Source: Planctomycetota bacterium
GTDB lineage: Bacteria > Planctomycetota > Planctomycetia > Gemmatales > Gemmataceae
Reading direction: 5' to 3'
NCBI GenBank assembly: GCA_021781415.1
Contig: JAJXWW010000157.1
Coordinates: forward strand, 1-64,000
Length of the DNA stretch: 64,000 bases
Shown: positions 26,992 to 35,541 of the stretch, piece after piece
How positions within the stretch are numbered: the first letter of the stretch is position 1
How the letters are laid out: every line of letters starts with the position of its first letter
Notes under the pieces: model-generated
The model's input: the letters and a program-made list of their open reading frames with translations, nothing else
Database searches by the model: none
What the model was told of the DNA's origin: nothing
Position numbers and translations under genes: made by a program

Positions 26992-27060
26992 GCTTTGTCA
27001 TCCTCCTCGCAGAGGTCGGGCGTTCCTACCCGACGAGATACCCTATCGGGCCGCTCCGTC

Positions 27061-27996
27061 TCATTCTCTAGGAAAATCGTTGGGGAGCCTTTTGCCGCCC
27101 TCCGCCAACAAGCGTGCCAAACGATCGGCGGAGAGACGCGGTTCGTCTAGTAATAGATTATCCATTTCCTTGAAAACGAATCCGCTCAAATCGTCTCCGC
27201 TCCAACCGAGCGCGCACAAATGCTCGCCGATCTGCTCGAAACAGCGATCTCGCATCTTCGACGTTTGCCGCGACACATTGCCCTCATGCACGTTCAGAAG
27301 CTGGGCGACCTCGCGCTGACTGAGGCGATAACGCAGGCGAAGCCCCAAGATTAGGATTTCTCGATCGTTAAGGTTATCGAGCCATTCCCTCGCCGCCACG
27401 CGAAACTCATCGTGCCAGCGCTCGTGGCCTCGGTCGTCGCAGGGTAGATCGCGTTCGCCAAGCTCATTGTGGGGCAACGGCTGATGGCCTCGACGGTCGC
27501 GCAGCTCGGAAAGCTGCTTGTTCTGAAAGACGCGGATGAGCCAAGGGACAAGGGGTCGTTGGCCATCGTAGCGCGCCAAGACCGAGGGCGTTCCTTCGCG
27601 CTCCTCGGCCAGCAAGAAACCCCAGAAGTCGGCCACTGCCTCCTCTTGTCGCTCGGTGTCGCGGGGAAACAAGCGCGCGGCGCGCAGCCGCAGCGCATCG
27701 ACGAGAAGGGAGTCCGTCCGATTGGCGCGAGCGGCGAAGAGCGTCTCCCAGGCCGCGCTTCGACCCTCGAGGCAGGCGCAAGCCAAAAACCAATCGACCG
27801 CGTGCAGATTCTCCAAAAAAATCGCCCAGGTCATCGCTTCGCCTTTGCCGGCCCATTTGCATTGAGTCATCTTGAAAGCCCGCAGCAAATGATGCTCGAA
27901 ACGAGTTAGCGACAACTCCAAGGCCGGCAATCGCAGGCGACAAAAATGATACAACAGATGTTTGTCCGCGGTGCGAGGGACGTTTTCGGTAGTCAT
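27061..27996 (-). CDS. Sigma-70-family (ECF-like) RNA polymerase sigma factor
   Basis: 311 residues. Residues about 90-255 look like a divergent sigma-70 protein, with the region-4 HTH easy to see: 'LNDREILILGLRLRYRLSQREVAQLLNVHEGNVSRQ'. The region-2 part ('EEAVADFWGFLL...PLVPWLIRVFQNKQLSELRD') is weakly conserved. Extra N-terminal (about 85) and C-terminal (about 45) extensions make it longer than a normal ECF factor. It lies between the MCE-OmpA gene and the sigma-54 activator gene, in the same direction, so it probably belongs to that regulatory operon. No anti-sigma factor is adjacent. Confidence 0.72.
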   Translation of the reverse strand: MTTENVPRTADKHLLYHFCRLRLPALELSLTRFEHHLLRAFKMTQCKWAGKGEAMTWAIFLENLHAVDWFLACACLEGRSAAWETLFAARANRTDSLLVDALRLRAARLFPRDTERQEEAVADFWGFLLAEEREGTPSVLARYDGQRPLVPWLIRVFQNKQLSELRDRRGHQPLPHNELGERDLPCDDRGHERWHDEFRVAAREWLDNLNDREILILGLRLRYRLSQREVAQLLNVHEGNVSRQTSKMRDRCFEQIGEHLCALGWSGDDLSGFVFKEMDNLLLDEPRLSADRLARLLAEGGKRLPNDFPRE

Positions 27997-28084
27997 GAGT
28001 TATTCGTCCGTCCAACGCATTCCGGAGTCCTCGGCACCAGAGAGCCTTTCTCTTGGCCGCACACTTCGAGAAGCCGACGAGAAC

Positions 28085-29131
28085 CTATCCTTGAGGTACG
28101 AACACCAACACCTCCACGCGCGCCGCGGGCAGTTCGTCGCTCTCCGGCTGTGGCGGTAGATGCACACCACGGCCTAGCGCCGTCACTTTTCGCGATGTGA
28201 ACCATCCCATCTTCTGGACGGAATGTTGCTTTTTCAGATATTCGCTCACCGCTTCGCTCTGTTGCTTGGTCAATGTTTGGGCCACGGTCGGCGTCGTCCT
28301 TTTGGGATCGGCATAGGTAGCAATGACGATCTCGGAACCCTTGTGCTTCATACCCTCGAGCCACGGGGCCAGCGCGTCCAATCGTTGTCGTCCCTGTGCC
28401 GTCAGCACCGCGCGACCCGGATCGAACAAGTCCGACTCGGCAAAATACTGGCGATTCCGCTCGCAATCGGGGCGAATCAGCAACTCGTTGGCGTTTTCGA
28501 CGTAGGATCGAACCACGGGCAGATGTTTGACGGCGTCGGCGCTCTGCCCGATGGATGCCATCGTGTCGCGGCTCTGTTGAATCAATGCCAACAACGCCTC
28601 GTAGGCTTTCGGATCGTGCGCTAGCTTTCCGAGCGTGCCCTCGCCGCTCTGAATGCCTTGCAGCGTTTGCTTCACTTGGACGAGTACATCCGCCAATTCC
28701 GTGCTGGCTTCCGAAGCGAGCAGGGCGTCTTCGTCCGCAGGCGCGTCGGATTGTCCCGTTTTGGCTCGGCCGCGATGGATCTCCAGCACCTTGCCTCCGA
28801 GCATGCCTTCGCCCACGATTTGGACGGTGGAGGAATTGCGCACCAAACGGCGATATTCGTCCTTGAGCGCCAAACGCAGAACGATGGCTTCGTCTGGTGT
28901 TTGTGGAGGCAGAATGGCCACGACTTCGCCGGCGTCGATGCCTTGAATGCGGACGCGCGTGCCAACCTCGACGCCGCGAATTTCGTGAAAGCCAGCTCGG
29001 ATGTGCAAGGGGCGATTGCCCCACCACCCTCGACTTCCAATCGAGAACAGGCCGAGCATTCCCAACCCCAAACCGGCGACGACGAGGAGGCCCAACACCA
29101 ACGCTTGCCAGCGAGATAGCGTTCGAGTCAC
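28085..29131 (-). CDS. MlaD/MCE-domain protein fused to an OmpA-like domain
   Basis: 348 residues, GTG start with a GGGAG site. One N-terminal transmembrane helix ('ALVLGLLVVAGLGLGMLGLF'), then an MCE domain (about 38-115; 'GFHEIRGVEVGTRVRIQGIDAGEV'), a helical segment (about 140-225), and a C-terminal domain (about 228-346; 'FAESDLFDPGRAVLTAQGRQRLDALAPWL') resembling the OmpA/MotB peptidoglycan-binding fold. MCE proteins normally form lipid-transfer hexamers with the permease MlaE and ATPase MlaF; neither is nearby. The fusion suggests an inner-membrane lipid-transfer subunit anchored to the cell wall. The OmpA assignment is moderately sure. Confidence 0.75.
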   Translation of the reverse strand: MTRTLSRWQALVLGLLVVAGLGLGMLGLFSIGSRGWWGNRPLHIRAGFHEIRGVEVGTRVRIQGIDAGEVVAILPPQTPDEAIVLRLALKDEYRRLVRNSSTVQIVGEGMLGGKVLEIHRGRAKTGQSDAPADEDALLASEASTELADVLVQVKQTLQGIQSGEGTLGKLAHDPKAYEALLALIQQSRDTMASIGQSADAVKHLPVVRSYVENANELLIRPDCERNRQYFAESDLFDPGRAVLTAQGRQRLDALAPWLEGMKHKGSEIVIATYADPKRTTPTVAQTLTKQQSEAVSEYLKKQHSVQKMGWFTSRKVTALGRGVHLPPQPESDELPAARVEVLVFVPQG

Positions 29132-29581
29132 GTTTCATTCTCCCGCGTTCGGCACCCCGTTCGGACGGACGAACAATCGATTCCAAGTTACCTTCATTAT
29201 AGCGCTAACCCCCACTCCGTCGCTAGCGAGCCTTATCACAAAAGAGCCTTTCCGACCAGCTGCCCGTTCGATTTTCAGGACGAATGACCCGGGTTGGCCG
29301 GTGTCCGATTGCTCGACCGTTGCCCGAATAGGAGGACTTCCCTCGGCAGCTGAGCAGATCGAATTGCCCGACCTTGCCGTCGAATCGCTTCGGAAAAGGG
29401 TGAGAAGGTATCCTTTCGCGCCAACGAGTGAAGGGGGGATGGGGTTAGAAATTTTGTCGAAACAGTCGATTTGTCCTTTGCAAGCGCCCCTATCGAGTGG
29501 TTATGATGGGGGTAGTTGGATCTCGTAATCTAATCGGCATTACGCACCTGGCATTCGCTGGCCCGTGACGGAGAGTTGTTC
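29132..29581. other. Divergent intergenic region, 450 bases
   Basis: The gap between the MCE-OmpA gene (minus) and the zinc-ribbon protein gene (plus). Apart from the promoter-like site at 29478-29507 I see no gene, repeat or hairpin worth reporting. Confidence 0.6.
29478..29507 (+). promoter_or_regulatory. Candidate promoter of the zinc-ribbon/DUF1559-like gene
   Basis: TTGCAA (29478-29483) and TATGAT (29502-29507) are separated by 18 bases and lie about 75 bases before the ATG at 29582. A plausible housekeeping-type promoter, not tested against a planctomycete model. Confidence 0.4.
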
Positions 29582-32500
29582 ATGGCCGTGCAAAGTAGTT
29601 TCAAACAACAGTGTCCGAGTTGTGAGGCAATGGTGCCGATTCGCGATCCGAAGCTCATCGGACGTAAAATCGACTGCCCCAAATGCAAATATCGCTTCAT
29701 TGTCGAGGAACCTGTCGACGATGTGGACGAAATCGAGGAAGACCTCCCCGCCAAAAAAGGCAAAGCCGGCTCCAACGGGATCACCGCCACCAAGAAGCCG
29801 ATGAACGGCAAGGCCGGCAAACCGGCCGTCAAGCGGCGCGACGACGACGACGAGGACGAAGTCAAGCCAAAGAAGAAAAAGAGCGGCGGCTCCGGCATGT
29901 TGATCCTCGGCATCAGTTTGGCAGCCGTCGCGCTTATCGCGCTGGCTGTAGGTGGCTGGATGCTGTTCGGCAATAAAGAGAAAGACAAGGCAAGCAGCAA
30001 CAATTCGTCGGGCGGGCCTTCGGCGAACATCACTCCTCCCCCCGGAGGCGGCGATGTCAAGCCTCCCGAGGGACCGAAACCGCCTCCCAAGCCGACGGTG
30101 AAAGCGAAGCAAGAGGATATTACGAATCTGCTGCCCAACGATACACAGATCGTTCTCAATCTGCCATTGGAGCAGTTCTTTGCCAATCCCAAATTCAATC
30201 AAGGTTTTCTGAAGACGCCGGGAGCCTATCACGAAGGAGCATTCCAGCGCATATGGGGTATCGCACCGTCGGATGTTCAGCGCGTGGTAGTTGGCTACAA
30301 CATTCAAAAAAATGCCGTTTTCTCGGTGATGCGGACGATGCAGGCGATGAAAGAAGAACAGATCGTCGCCGGACTGAAGCTCCGCATGGAGACACCGATT
30401 CAGGGACAGAAGTATTATCTGCTCAAGAAACCGATCGACGCGCTGGGCAATTCCTTGCTCAAAGGCGGCATTCAACACGGTACGGTGGCATTGCACTTCA
30501 TGGATCCCATCACTTTGGTCTGCGCCGATGTGGGACCAATGCAGCAGTTTTTGCAAGAGAAGGGACATCCGAAGGAACTGAGCAAAACGCCGGTCGAAGA
30601 ACCTCGCGGCGGCAACCCTGGTGGTCCTCCGGGTATGGGCGGTCCTCCAGGAATGCAGGGTGGTCCTCCAGGTGGTGCGGGCGGTCCTCCGGGAATGCAA
30701 GGGGGGCCTCCGGGTGGTCCAGGCGCTCCTCCGGGTGGTGCGGGCGCTCCTCCGGGTGGTCCAGGCGCTCCTCCGGGTGGTCCAGGCGCTCTTCCGGGTG
30801 GTCCAGGCGCTCCTCCGGGTGGTCCAGGCGCTCCTCCGGGTGGTCCAGGCGCTCCTCCGGGTGGTCCAGGCGCTCCTCCGGGTGGTCCAGGAGGTAAGCC
30901 TCCTGTCGGTCCTGGCGCTCCGGGTGGCCCCGGTGGCGGCGGTCCAGGCGGATTTCAACCGCCTCCAGGCATGAATCCTGGCATGATGCCTCCGGGCATG
31001 TTTCCCGGCGGTGGTAGCGGTTCGACTTCGGACGCAGCGCCCGTAAGTTCGTCCTATATGTCGGTGGAACCGAACCTGAAGGGCGTACTCGATCAGGTCG
31101 AGAAAGTGGAAAAAAAGGAAGAGCAGAAAGTTTTGCTCAGCCTCGCGGTGAGTACCTCCAGCTTTAGCGTGGCAGACATCAAGAAACTGTTCTCCGCAGT
31201 CGTGATGTTAGCCGGCGACGTTCCCCAGGCGGCGGAGCTTACGAAAATCCCCGACTTGGCCATCAAGGTCGGCTTGGAAGCGTTTAAGAGCGAACTGAAA
31301 TCCGCGGGGTTGGCGATCGTCGATTTCAGTGAGTCGAAGGTATCGCTTAACTTTGCCTTGGGAGCAAAAGACGCGAAGCTCGCCCAAGAGTGGAAAGCAC
31401 AGACGAGCCTGGCACTCACCGCTGGTTTCGCCTCCAAGGGATTGGATTTCGCCTCCAAGAATCCCGTTGGATTCGGTGGCATGCAAGGCGGTCCTCCCGG
31501 CGGCTTCAACGGTGGCCCTCCCGGCGGCTTCAACGGTGGTCCTCCCGGCGGCTTCAACGGTGGTCCTCCCGGCGGCTTCAACGGTGGCCCTCCCGGCGGC
31601 TTCAACGGTGGCCCTCCCGGCGGCTTCAACGGTGGCCCTCCCGGCGGCTTCAACGGCATGCAACCCGGGTTTCCACCCGGAGTGCAACCTCCCGGTGGTG
31701 GCGGCAACGCGGAAGAAGCGAAGGGCAAGAATGGCGACTACCTCGTCTGGACCAAAGACAATGTGCTCGCCCTCGGCATGAACTTCAACATCAACGGCGC
31801 GATCTATTCCGTGGCTGGGATCGGCTTGGAATTCGTCGGCGTGACGCTTCGGAGCGTGTCGGCCATGACGGATCGGCAGTCCCGAATTCACGAACTGGCA
31901 CTTGCCCTGCAAGCACACGTTGAAGGACGAGGACATTTCCCGCGCGGCGCGGTGCCGCGCTCCCCCGATGCCCAGCGCGTCCTCGATTGGCGTCCCGATC
32001 AACGGCTCAGTTGGCTCACGCAGCTTCTGCCCTATCTCGCCGACGGCGAATTCAAGGACATGAAGCTTGAGAACGACAAGGGGTGGTACGAAGATCCCAC
32101 GAACATTAAGGCCAGCATCACGGTGATACCTCAGTTCGTGTCGCCGACGGGATCGAGCAATCCCTTCTATTACTACATTTTGTATCCGAATATGACTATT
32201 TCCGGCTTGGATTCGACCGCGACCATCCTCGCCGCCACGACGCATTTCGTCGGCGTGGCCGGTCTCGGTCTGGATGCTGCCGAGTATCGTTCGGACGATG
32301 CGGCCACGGCCAAGCTGCGCGGCGTGTTTGGCTACGACCGCGAAACGAAAAAGGACGACATCAAGGACGGCGCGGAAAACACCATCGCGGTGATTCAAGT
32401 TCCCGCCTCACCGAAAGCCCCATGGATCGCCGGGGGCGGTAGCACGGTGCGTGGCGTGTCGCAAGATCTCGACTGTGTACGGCCTTTCGTATGTACCGAA

Positions 32501-32791
32501 TATCAAGGAAAGCGCGGCACCTTTGCCATCATGGCGGACGGCAAAGTACGCTTCATCCCCGCTACCATCGATCCCAAGACATTCCAGGCGATGTGTACCA
32601 TCGCCGGGGGCGAGCAGATCAAGAACCTCGATGAAATCGCGCCGGAAGTGCCCCCTCCGGACGACGCCGCCGCGCCGGAACTGAAGGCGGAGCAACCGGC
32701 GCAGCCGCCCGCTCCCGCCCCCGCGCCCGCGCCGAAAGGAACGAAGCCTCCTGTCCCAGCAGACGCGGGGAAAAAGGCTGCTGGAAAATAA
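29582..32791 (+). CDS. Membrane-anchored zinc-ribbon protein with collagen-like Gly/Pro repeats and DUF1559-like C-terminus
   Basis: 1069 residues from ATG 29582 (GGAG nine bases upstream). Order: an N-terminal zinc ribbon 'CPSCEAM...CPKCKYRF', a charged Lys/Asp linker, one transmembrane helix (about 104-127, 'MLILGISLAAVALIALAVGGW'), a folded region, a Gly/Pro-rich block (heptads GAPPGGP), a second folded region, another block (octads GGPPGGFN), and a C-terminal domain (about 755-1020) with DUF1559-like features ('YDRETKKDDIKDGAENTIAVIQ', 'FAIMADGKVRFIP'). The ribbon should be cytoplasmic and the rest outside. Function unknown. The tail is Pro/Ala-rich. Confidence 0.75.
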   Translation: MAVQSSFKQQCPSCEAMVPIRDPKLIGRKIDCPKCKYRFIVEEPVDDVDEIEEDLPAKKGKAGSNGITATKKPMNGKAGKPAVKRRDDDDEDEVKPKKKKSGGSGMLILGISLAAVALIALAVGGWMLFGNKEKDKASSNNSSGGPSANITPPPGGGDVKPPEGPKPPPKPTVKAKQEDITNLLPNDTQIVLNLPLEQFFANPKFNQGFLKTPGAYHEGAFQRIWGIAPSDVQRVVVGYNIQKNAVFSVMRTMQAMKEEQIVAGLKLRMETPIQGQKYYLLKKPIDALGNSLLKGGIQHGTVALHFMDPITLVCADVGPMQQFLQEKGHPKELSKTPVEEPRGGNPGGPPGMGGPPGMQGGPPGGAGGPPGMQGGPPGGPGAPPGGAGAPPGGPGAPPGGPGALPGGPGAPPGGPGAPPGGPGAPPGGPGAPPGGPGGKPPVGPGAPGGPGGGGPGGFQPPPGMNPGMMPPGMFPGGGSGSTSDAAPVSSSYMSVEPNLKGVLDQVEKVEKKEEQKVLLSLAVSTSSFSVADIKKLFSAVVMLAGDVPQAAELTKIPDLAIKVGLEAFKSELKSAGLAIVDFSESKVSLNFALGAKDAKLAQEWKAQTSLALTAGFASKGLDFASKNPVGFGGMQGGPPGGFNGGPPGGFNGGPPGGFNGGPPGGFNGGPPGGFNGGPPGGFNGGPPGGFNGMQPGFPPGVQPPGGGGNAEEAKGKNGDYLVWTKDNVLALGMNFNINGAIYSVAGIGLEFVGVTLRSVSAMTDRQSRIHELALALQAHVEGRGHFPRGAVPRSPDAQRVLDWRPDQRLSWLTQLLPYLADGEFKDMKLENDKGWYEDPTNIKASITVIPQFVSPTGSSNPFYYYILYPNMTISGLDSTATILAATTHFVGVAGLGLDAAEYRSDDAATAKLRGVFGYDRETKKDDIKDGAENTIAVIQVPASPKAPWIAGGGSTVRGVSQDLDCVRPFVCTEYQGKRGTFAIMADGKVRFIPATIDPKTFQAMCTIAGGEQIKNLDEIAPEVPPPDDAAAPELKAEQPAQPPAPAPAPAPKGTKPPVPADAGKKAAGK
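30722..30889 (+). repeat. Eight 21-base tandem repeats (GAPPGGP heptads)
   Basis: Eight consecutive 21-base units encode GAPPGGP, with variants at unit 1 (Ala for the last Pro) and unit 4 (Leu for Pro). Near-identity at the DNA level suggests recent expansion. It encodes an extended, probably flexible Gly/Pro linker. Confidence 0.92.
31487..31654 (+). repeat. Seven 24-base tandem repeats (GGPPGGFN octads)
   Basis: Seven 24-base units encode GGPPGGFN, differing mainly by a T/C change in the GGT/GGC-CCT positions. Second repeat block in the same gene, with a different period from the first, so the two blocks expanded independently. Confidence 0.92.
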
Positions 32792-32807
32792 ACGCCGCCC
32801 CTCTCTC

Positions 32808-32878
32808 TCCAACAGAGCCGATAGCGCGAGGGACGGAAACAATGCTTCACCGTCGCTCGCGCTTCCGGCTCTGTTGGA
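32808..32878 (+). terminator. Long-stem terminator between the repeat protein and queE
   Basis: Arms 32808-32836 and 32850-32878 pair over 29 positions with three mismatches, closing a 13-base loop, followed by TTTT. It ends 32 bases before the queE ATG. Confidence 0.85.
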
Positions 32879-32910
32879 TTTTGCGAGGCGCGTAGGCGAC
32901 CGAACCGACC

Positions 32911-33597
32911 ATGAAGATCGCCGATGTTTTCTTTTCGATTCAAGGGGAAGGACGCCTCAGCGGCGTGCCGTCGGCCTTTGTGCGCTCGACCGGCTGTCCC
33001 CTCCGCTGCGTCTGGTGCGACTCCGAGTATACGTCTTGGCATCCGCGCGGCGAGAATTGGACGATCGAGCAAATTCTCTCTCGTTTATCCGATTTTCCCA
33101 CGCGCCACGTCGTTGTCACCGGCGGCGAACCGATGATCGCCTCTGGCATTGAGGAACTGTGTGCCGGTCTCCGCGCGCGCGACTATCATATCACCATCGA
33201 AACGGCGGCTGTCGTCTTTAAGGAAGTCGCTTGCGATTTGGTTAGCATGAGTCCGAAACTGTCGAACTCGACGCCGCATCGGCGCGAAGGGGGGCGTTGG
33301 GCCGAGCGGCACGACCGCCAACGCCTCCGCTTCGAGGCGATCCAGGCGTTCGTGGATCGATGCGATTATCAGCTCAAATTCGTCGTCGAACGGCCGGAGG
33401 ATTTGGAGGAAGTGCGCTCGGCGATCGAGCGCCTGCGCGGCGTCGATCCCACGCGCGTTCTGCTCATGCCGCAAGGAATTCGCCGCGAGGATCTCGACGA
33501 GCGAGGCGCTTGGCTCGTCGAAGTGTGCAAGCAACACGGTTTCCGCTATTGCCCGCGCTTGCACATCGAACTGTACGGCAATCGTCGCGGGGTCTGA
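32911..33597 (+). CDS. queE: 7-carboxy-7-deazaguanine synthase
   Basis: 228 residues. Radical-SAM enzyme converting 6-carboxytetrahydropterin to 7-carboxy-7-deazaguanine on the queuosine pathway. The cluster motif is C29-P-L-R-C33-V-W-C36, preceded by the substrate signature 'FFSIQGEGRLSGVPSAFVR'; 'VTGGEP' is the SAM-binding segment. Full length for the family. Other queuosine genes (queC, queD, queF) are not in the window. The ribosome site is weak, but the ATG at 32911 matches the family start. Confidence 0.93.
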   Translation: MKIADVFFSIQGEGRLSGVPSAFVRSTGCPLRCVWCDSEYTSWHPRGENWTIEQILSRLSDFPTRHVVVTGGEPMIASGIEELCAGLRARDYHITIETAAVVFKEVACDLVSMSPKLSNSTPHRREGGRWAERHDRQRLRFEAIQAFVDRCDYQLKFVVERPEDLEEVRSAIERLRGVDPTRVLLMPQGIRREDLDERGAWLVEVCKQHGFRYCPRLHIELYGNRRGV

Positions 33598-33765
33598 AAG
33601 GGATCGCGATTCGAGCAACGGACCACGGATTTTTGCCTACTCACCTAGCGATCCCTTTCCTCTCGGCTATACTAATAGTGTACAGGTGTTTGGGGAGTTG
33701 GACGAAAGTAAACGCGACGGCGCGCGCCGTCGTTTATGGATCCATTGCAGGGGAAAGGAAATCAA

Positions 33766-34869
33766 ATGGCCGACACGACGCAGAGCAAAGAGCTAAAGAA
33801 TGTTCTAGCGCAGATTGAGAAAGACATTGGCAAAGGCGCGATTATGCAGCTGGGCGAAGCCTCGGCGCAAGACATTCAAGGCATTTCCTCGGGAGCCTTG
33901 AGCTTAGACATCGCTCTGGGAGGGCGCGGCTTGCCGCGCGGACGCATCATCGAAATCTTCGGCCCGGAGTCGAGCGGCAAAACGACGGTGGCTCTCCACG
34001 CCGTTGCCGAGGCGCAGAAGCAGGGCGGGGTGGCCGCGTACATCGATGCCGAACACGCCCTCGATCCCTCTTGGGCGAAACGTATCGGCGTCGATCTGGA
34101 GAGTCTGCTCGTCAGTCAACCCGGTCATGCCGAAGAGGCGTTGCGCATTGCCGAGATGCTGGTCAAATCCAACGCCGTCGATCTCATCGTCGTCGATTCG
34201 GTCGCCGCCCTCGTTCCCAAGGCCGAAATTGAGGGCGAGATCGGCGATTCGCACGTCGGCATTCAGGCCCGGCTGATGAGTCAAGCGCTGCGCATCCTCA
34301 ATCCGACCATCGCGCGCACGCGCACCTGCATGGTCTTCATCAATCAAATACGACAAAAGATCGGCGTCATGTTCGGAAACCCGGAGACGACATCCGGCGG
34401 TTTGGCTCTGAAATTCTACAGCTCGGTGCGTTTGGACATTCGCCGGGTGACGGGCATCAAGGAAGGCGATGTGACCGTCGGCTCGCGCACCAAGGTGCGC
34501 GTAGTCAAAAACAAAGTCGCGCCGCCGTTTCGGCAGGCGGAGTTCGATTTGATGCACGATCGCGGGATCAGCCGGGAAGGCGACCTCATCGACTTGGGCA
34601 TTGAGGACGACATCATTCAAAAGAGTGGCGGACACCACAGCTACAACGAGATCAAACTGGGCAACGGACGCGAGAACGTCAAGCAATATCTGCGCGACAA
34701 TCCGACTCTGATGGAGGAGATCAGCGGGAAGATATTGGCCGCGCGCGGCCTCTTGTCGACGACCGGCGAAGCCGACGAGAACGGGGAAGTCGCCCAGTCT
34801 CCCGGCGCGAGCGAACCGGAGGCGACTCCCAAATCCTCGCGCCGTCGCACCGCCGCAGCTTCGGAGTAA
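33766..34869 (+). CDS. recA: Recombinase RecA
   Basis: 367 residues from ATG 33766, preceded by GGGGAAAGGA; the frame is open ten codons upstream. RecA forms ATP-dependent filaments on single-stranded DNA for homologous recombination and SOS signalling. Walker A GPESSGKT (66-73), '[16 protein letters not shown]', the Walker B region '[15 protein letters not shown]' and the L2 region '[19 protein letters not shown]' are intact. The C-terminus carries a Ser/Arg-rich tail. No convincing LexA operator is visible upstream, although a TATACT hexamer lies at 33668. Confidence 0.98.
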   Translation: MADTTQSKELKNVLAQIEKDIGKGAIMQLGEASAQDIQGISSGALSLDIALGGRGLPRGRIIEIFGPESSGKTTVALHAVAEAQKQGGVAAYIDAEHALDPSWAKRIGVDLESLLVSQPGHAEEALRIAEMLVKSNAVDLIVVDSVAALVPKAEIEGEIGDSHVGIQARLMSQALRILNPTIARTRTCMVFINQIRQKIGVMFGNPETTSGGLALKFYSSVRLDIRRVTGIKEGDVTVGSRTKVRVVKNKVAPPFRQAEFDLMHDRGISREGDLIDLGIEDDIIQKSGGHHSYNEIKLGNGRENVKQYLRDNPTLMEEISGKILAARGLLSTTGEADENGEVAQSPGASEPEATPKSSRRRTAAASE

Positions 34870-34884
34870 ACGCAGAGAAGGGCA

Positions 34885-34909
34885 TCCGGAGCGGTTCGAC
34901 CGCTCCGGA
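34885..34909 (+). terminator. recA terminator hairpin
   Basis: A perfect 11-base-pair stem (34885-34895 with 34899-34909) closes a TCG loop, 15 bases after the recA stop. No T-tract follows, so it may work as a strong hairpin or bidirectionally for the convergent small gene. Confidence 0.7.
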
Positions 34910-34929
34910 CCCAGTTAGCGTCCAGCAAC

Positions 34930-35214
34930 TCAGGCGTACCGCAATCCCTTTCCTTTGGACTTTTTCCACAATCGTTCGTCGCGGTGGTCGACGTATCCGA
35001 TACGGACGCCGAACCGATCCCACCAGGGGACCGCCGATATCGCACACCATTCGCCTCGTCCCGCCCAGCGCTCACGGATAATGGGCAAGCACAGAAGATC
35101 GAAAGGCAGCGATAGATCCGGTCGTTCGCGTCGAATGATGGCGGCGCAACCAACGATGAGTACATAGAGCAGAAAGACGCGAACGAGCCACTCGGAGAGA
35201 AGTATCCGAATCAT
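34930..35214 (-). CDS. Small membrane-anchored protein of unknown function
   Basis: 94 residues. The ATG at 35214 follows an excellent GAGGAGG ribosome site at 8-base spacing, the main evidence for expression. One hydrophobic helix at the N-terminus ('WLVRVFLLYVLIVGCAAII') is followed by a basic soluble part ending 'WKKSKGKGLRYA', so it is probably a single-pass membrane protein. Convergent with recA. I do not recognise a family. Confidence 0.6.
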   Translation of the reverse strand: MIRILLSEWLVRVFLLYVLIVGCAAIIRRERPDLSLPFDLLCLPIIRERWAGRGEWCAISAVPWWDRFGVRIGYVDHRDERLWKKSKGKGLRYA

Positions 35215-35541
35215 TGATGTGCCTCCTCGTCCAGGCGCAACCTCTAGCTTTATTCAAACAGAAGTAGGGACGAATGCAACCCAAAACCTCGCTCACACAC
35301 GAATTGCCGAACTCGCCCTCAGTACTCACAGGAGGAAAAAGTGCAATCGACGTGCCAAATTCGAGACGGGAGTGCTGTATTCCAGGCGATTTCGGAGCGA
35401 AGCGATCGAAAGGCGAAGTTGTCCTCTTCGGAATCGTCGGCAGAATTTTTGCAAGCGATCCCCTCCGATAGTCGATGACATACCGTAAAGATGGGACAAT
35501 TCTGTCCCTTGGAAGCGGCCGCGTGGAAGAGGAGCTGTATC
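35215..35541. other. Intergenic region, 327 bases
   Basis: Between the small membrane protein (minus) and the exported protein gene (plus). Short open frames occur in it, but none has both a ribosome site and a recognisable product. I see no repeat or RNA gene. Confidence 0.5.

Noticed and set aside
29540-30958. Repetitive minus-strand frame of 472 codons rich in Trp-Thr-Thr-Arg
   Set aside because: It arises from the antisense of the GAPPGGP tandem repeats and has no ribosome site or family match.
30722-31654. Possible CRISPR-like arrays
   Set aside because: The repeats are head-to-tail without unique spacers and lie in frame in a protein-coding gene.
33668-33700. Possible LexA operator upstream of recA
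   Set aside because: The region contains TATACT and TGTACA but no clear symmetrical or direct-repeat SOS box of a known type, so no operator is claimed.
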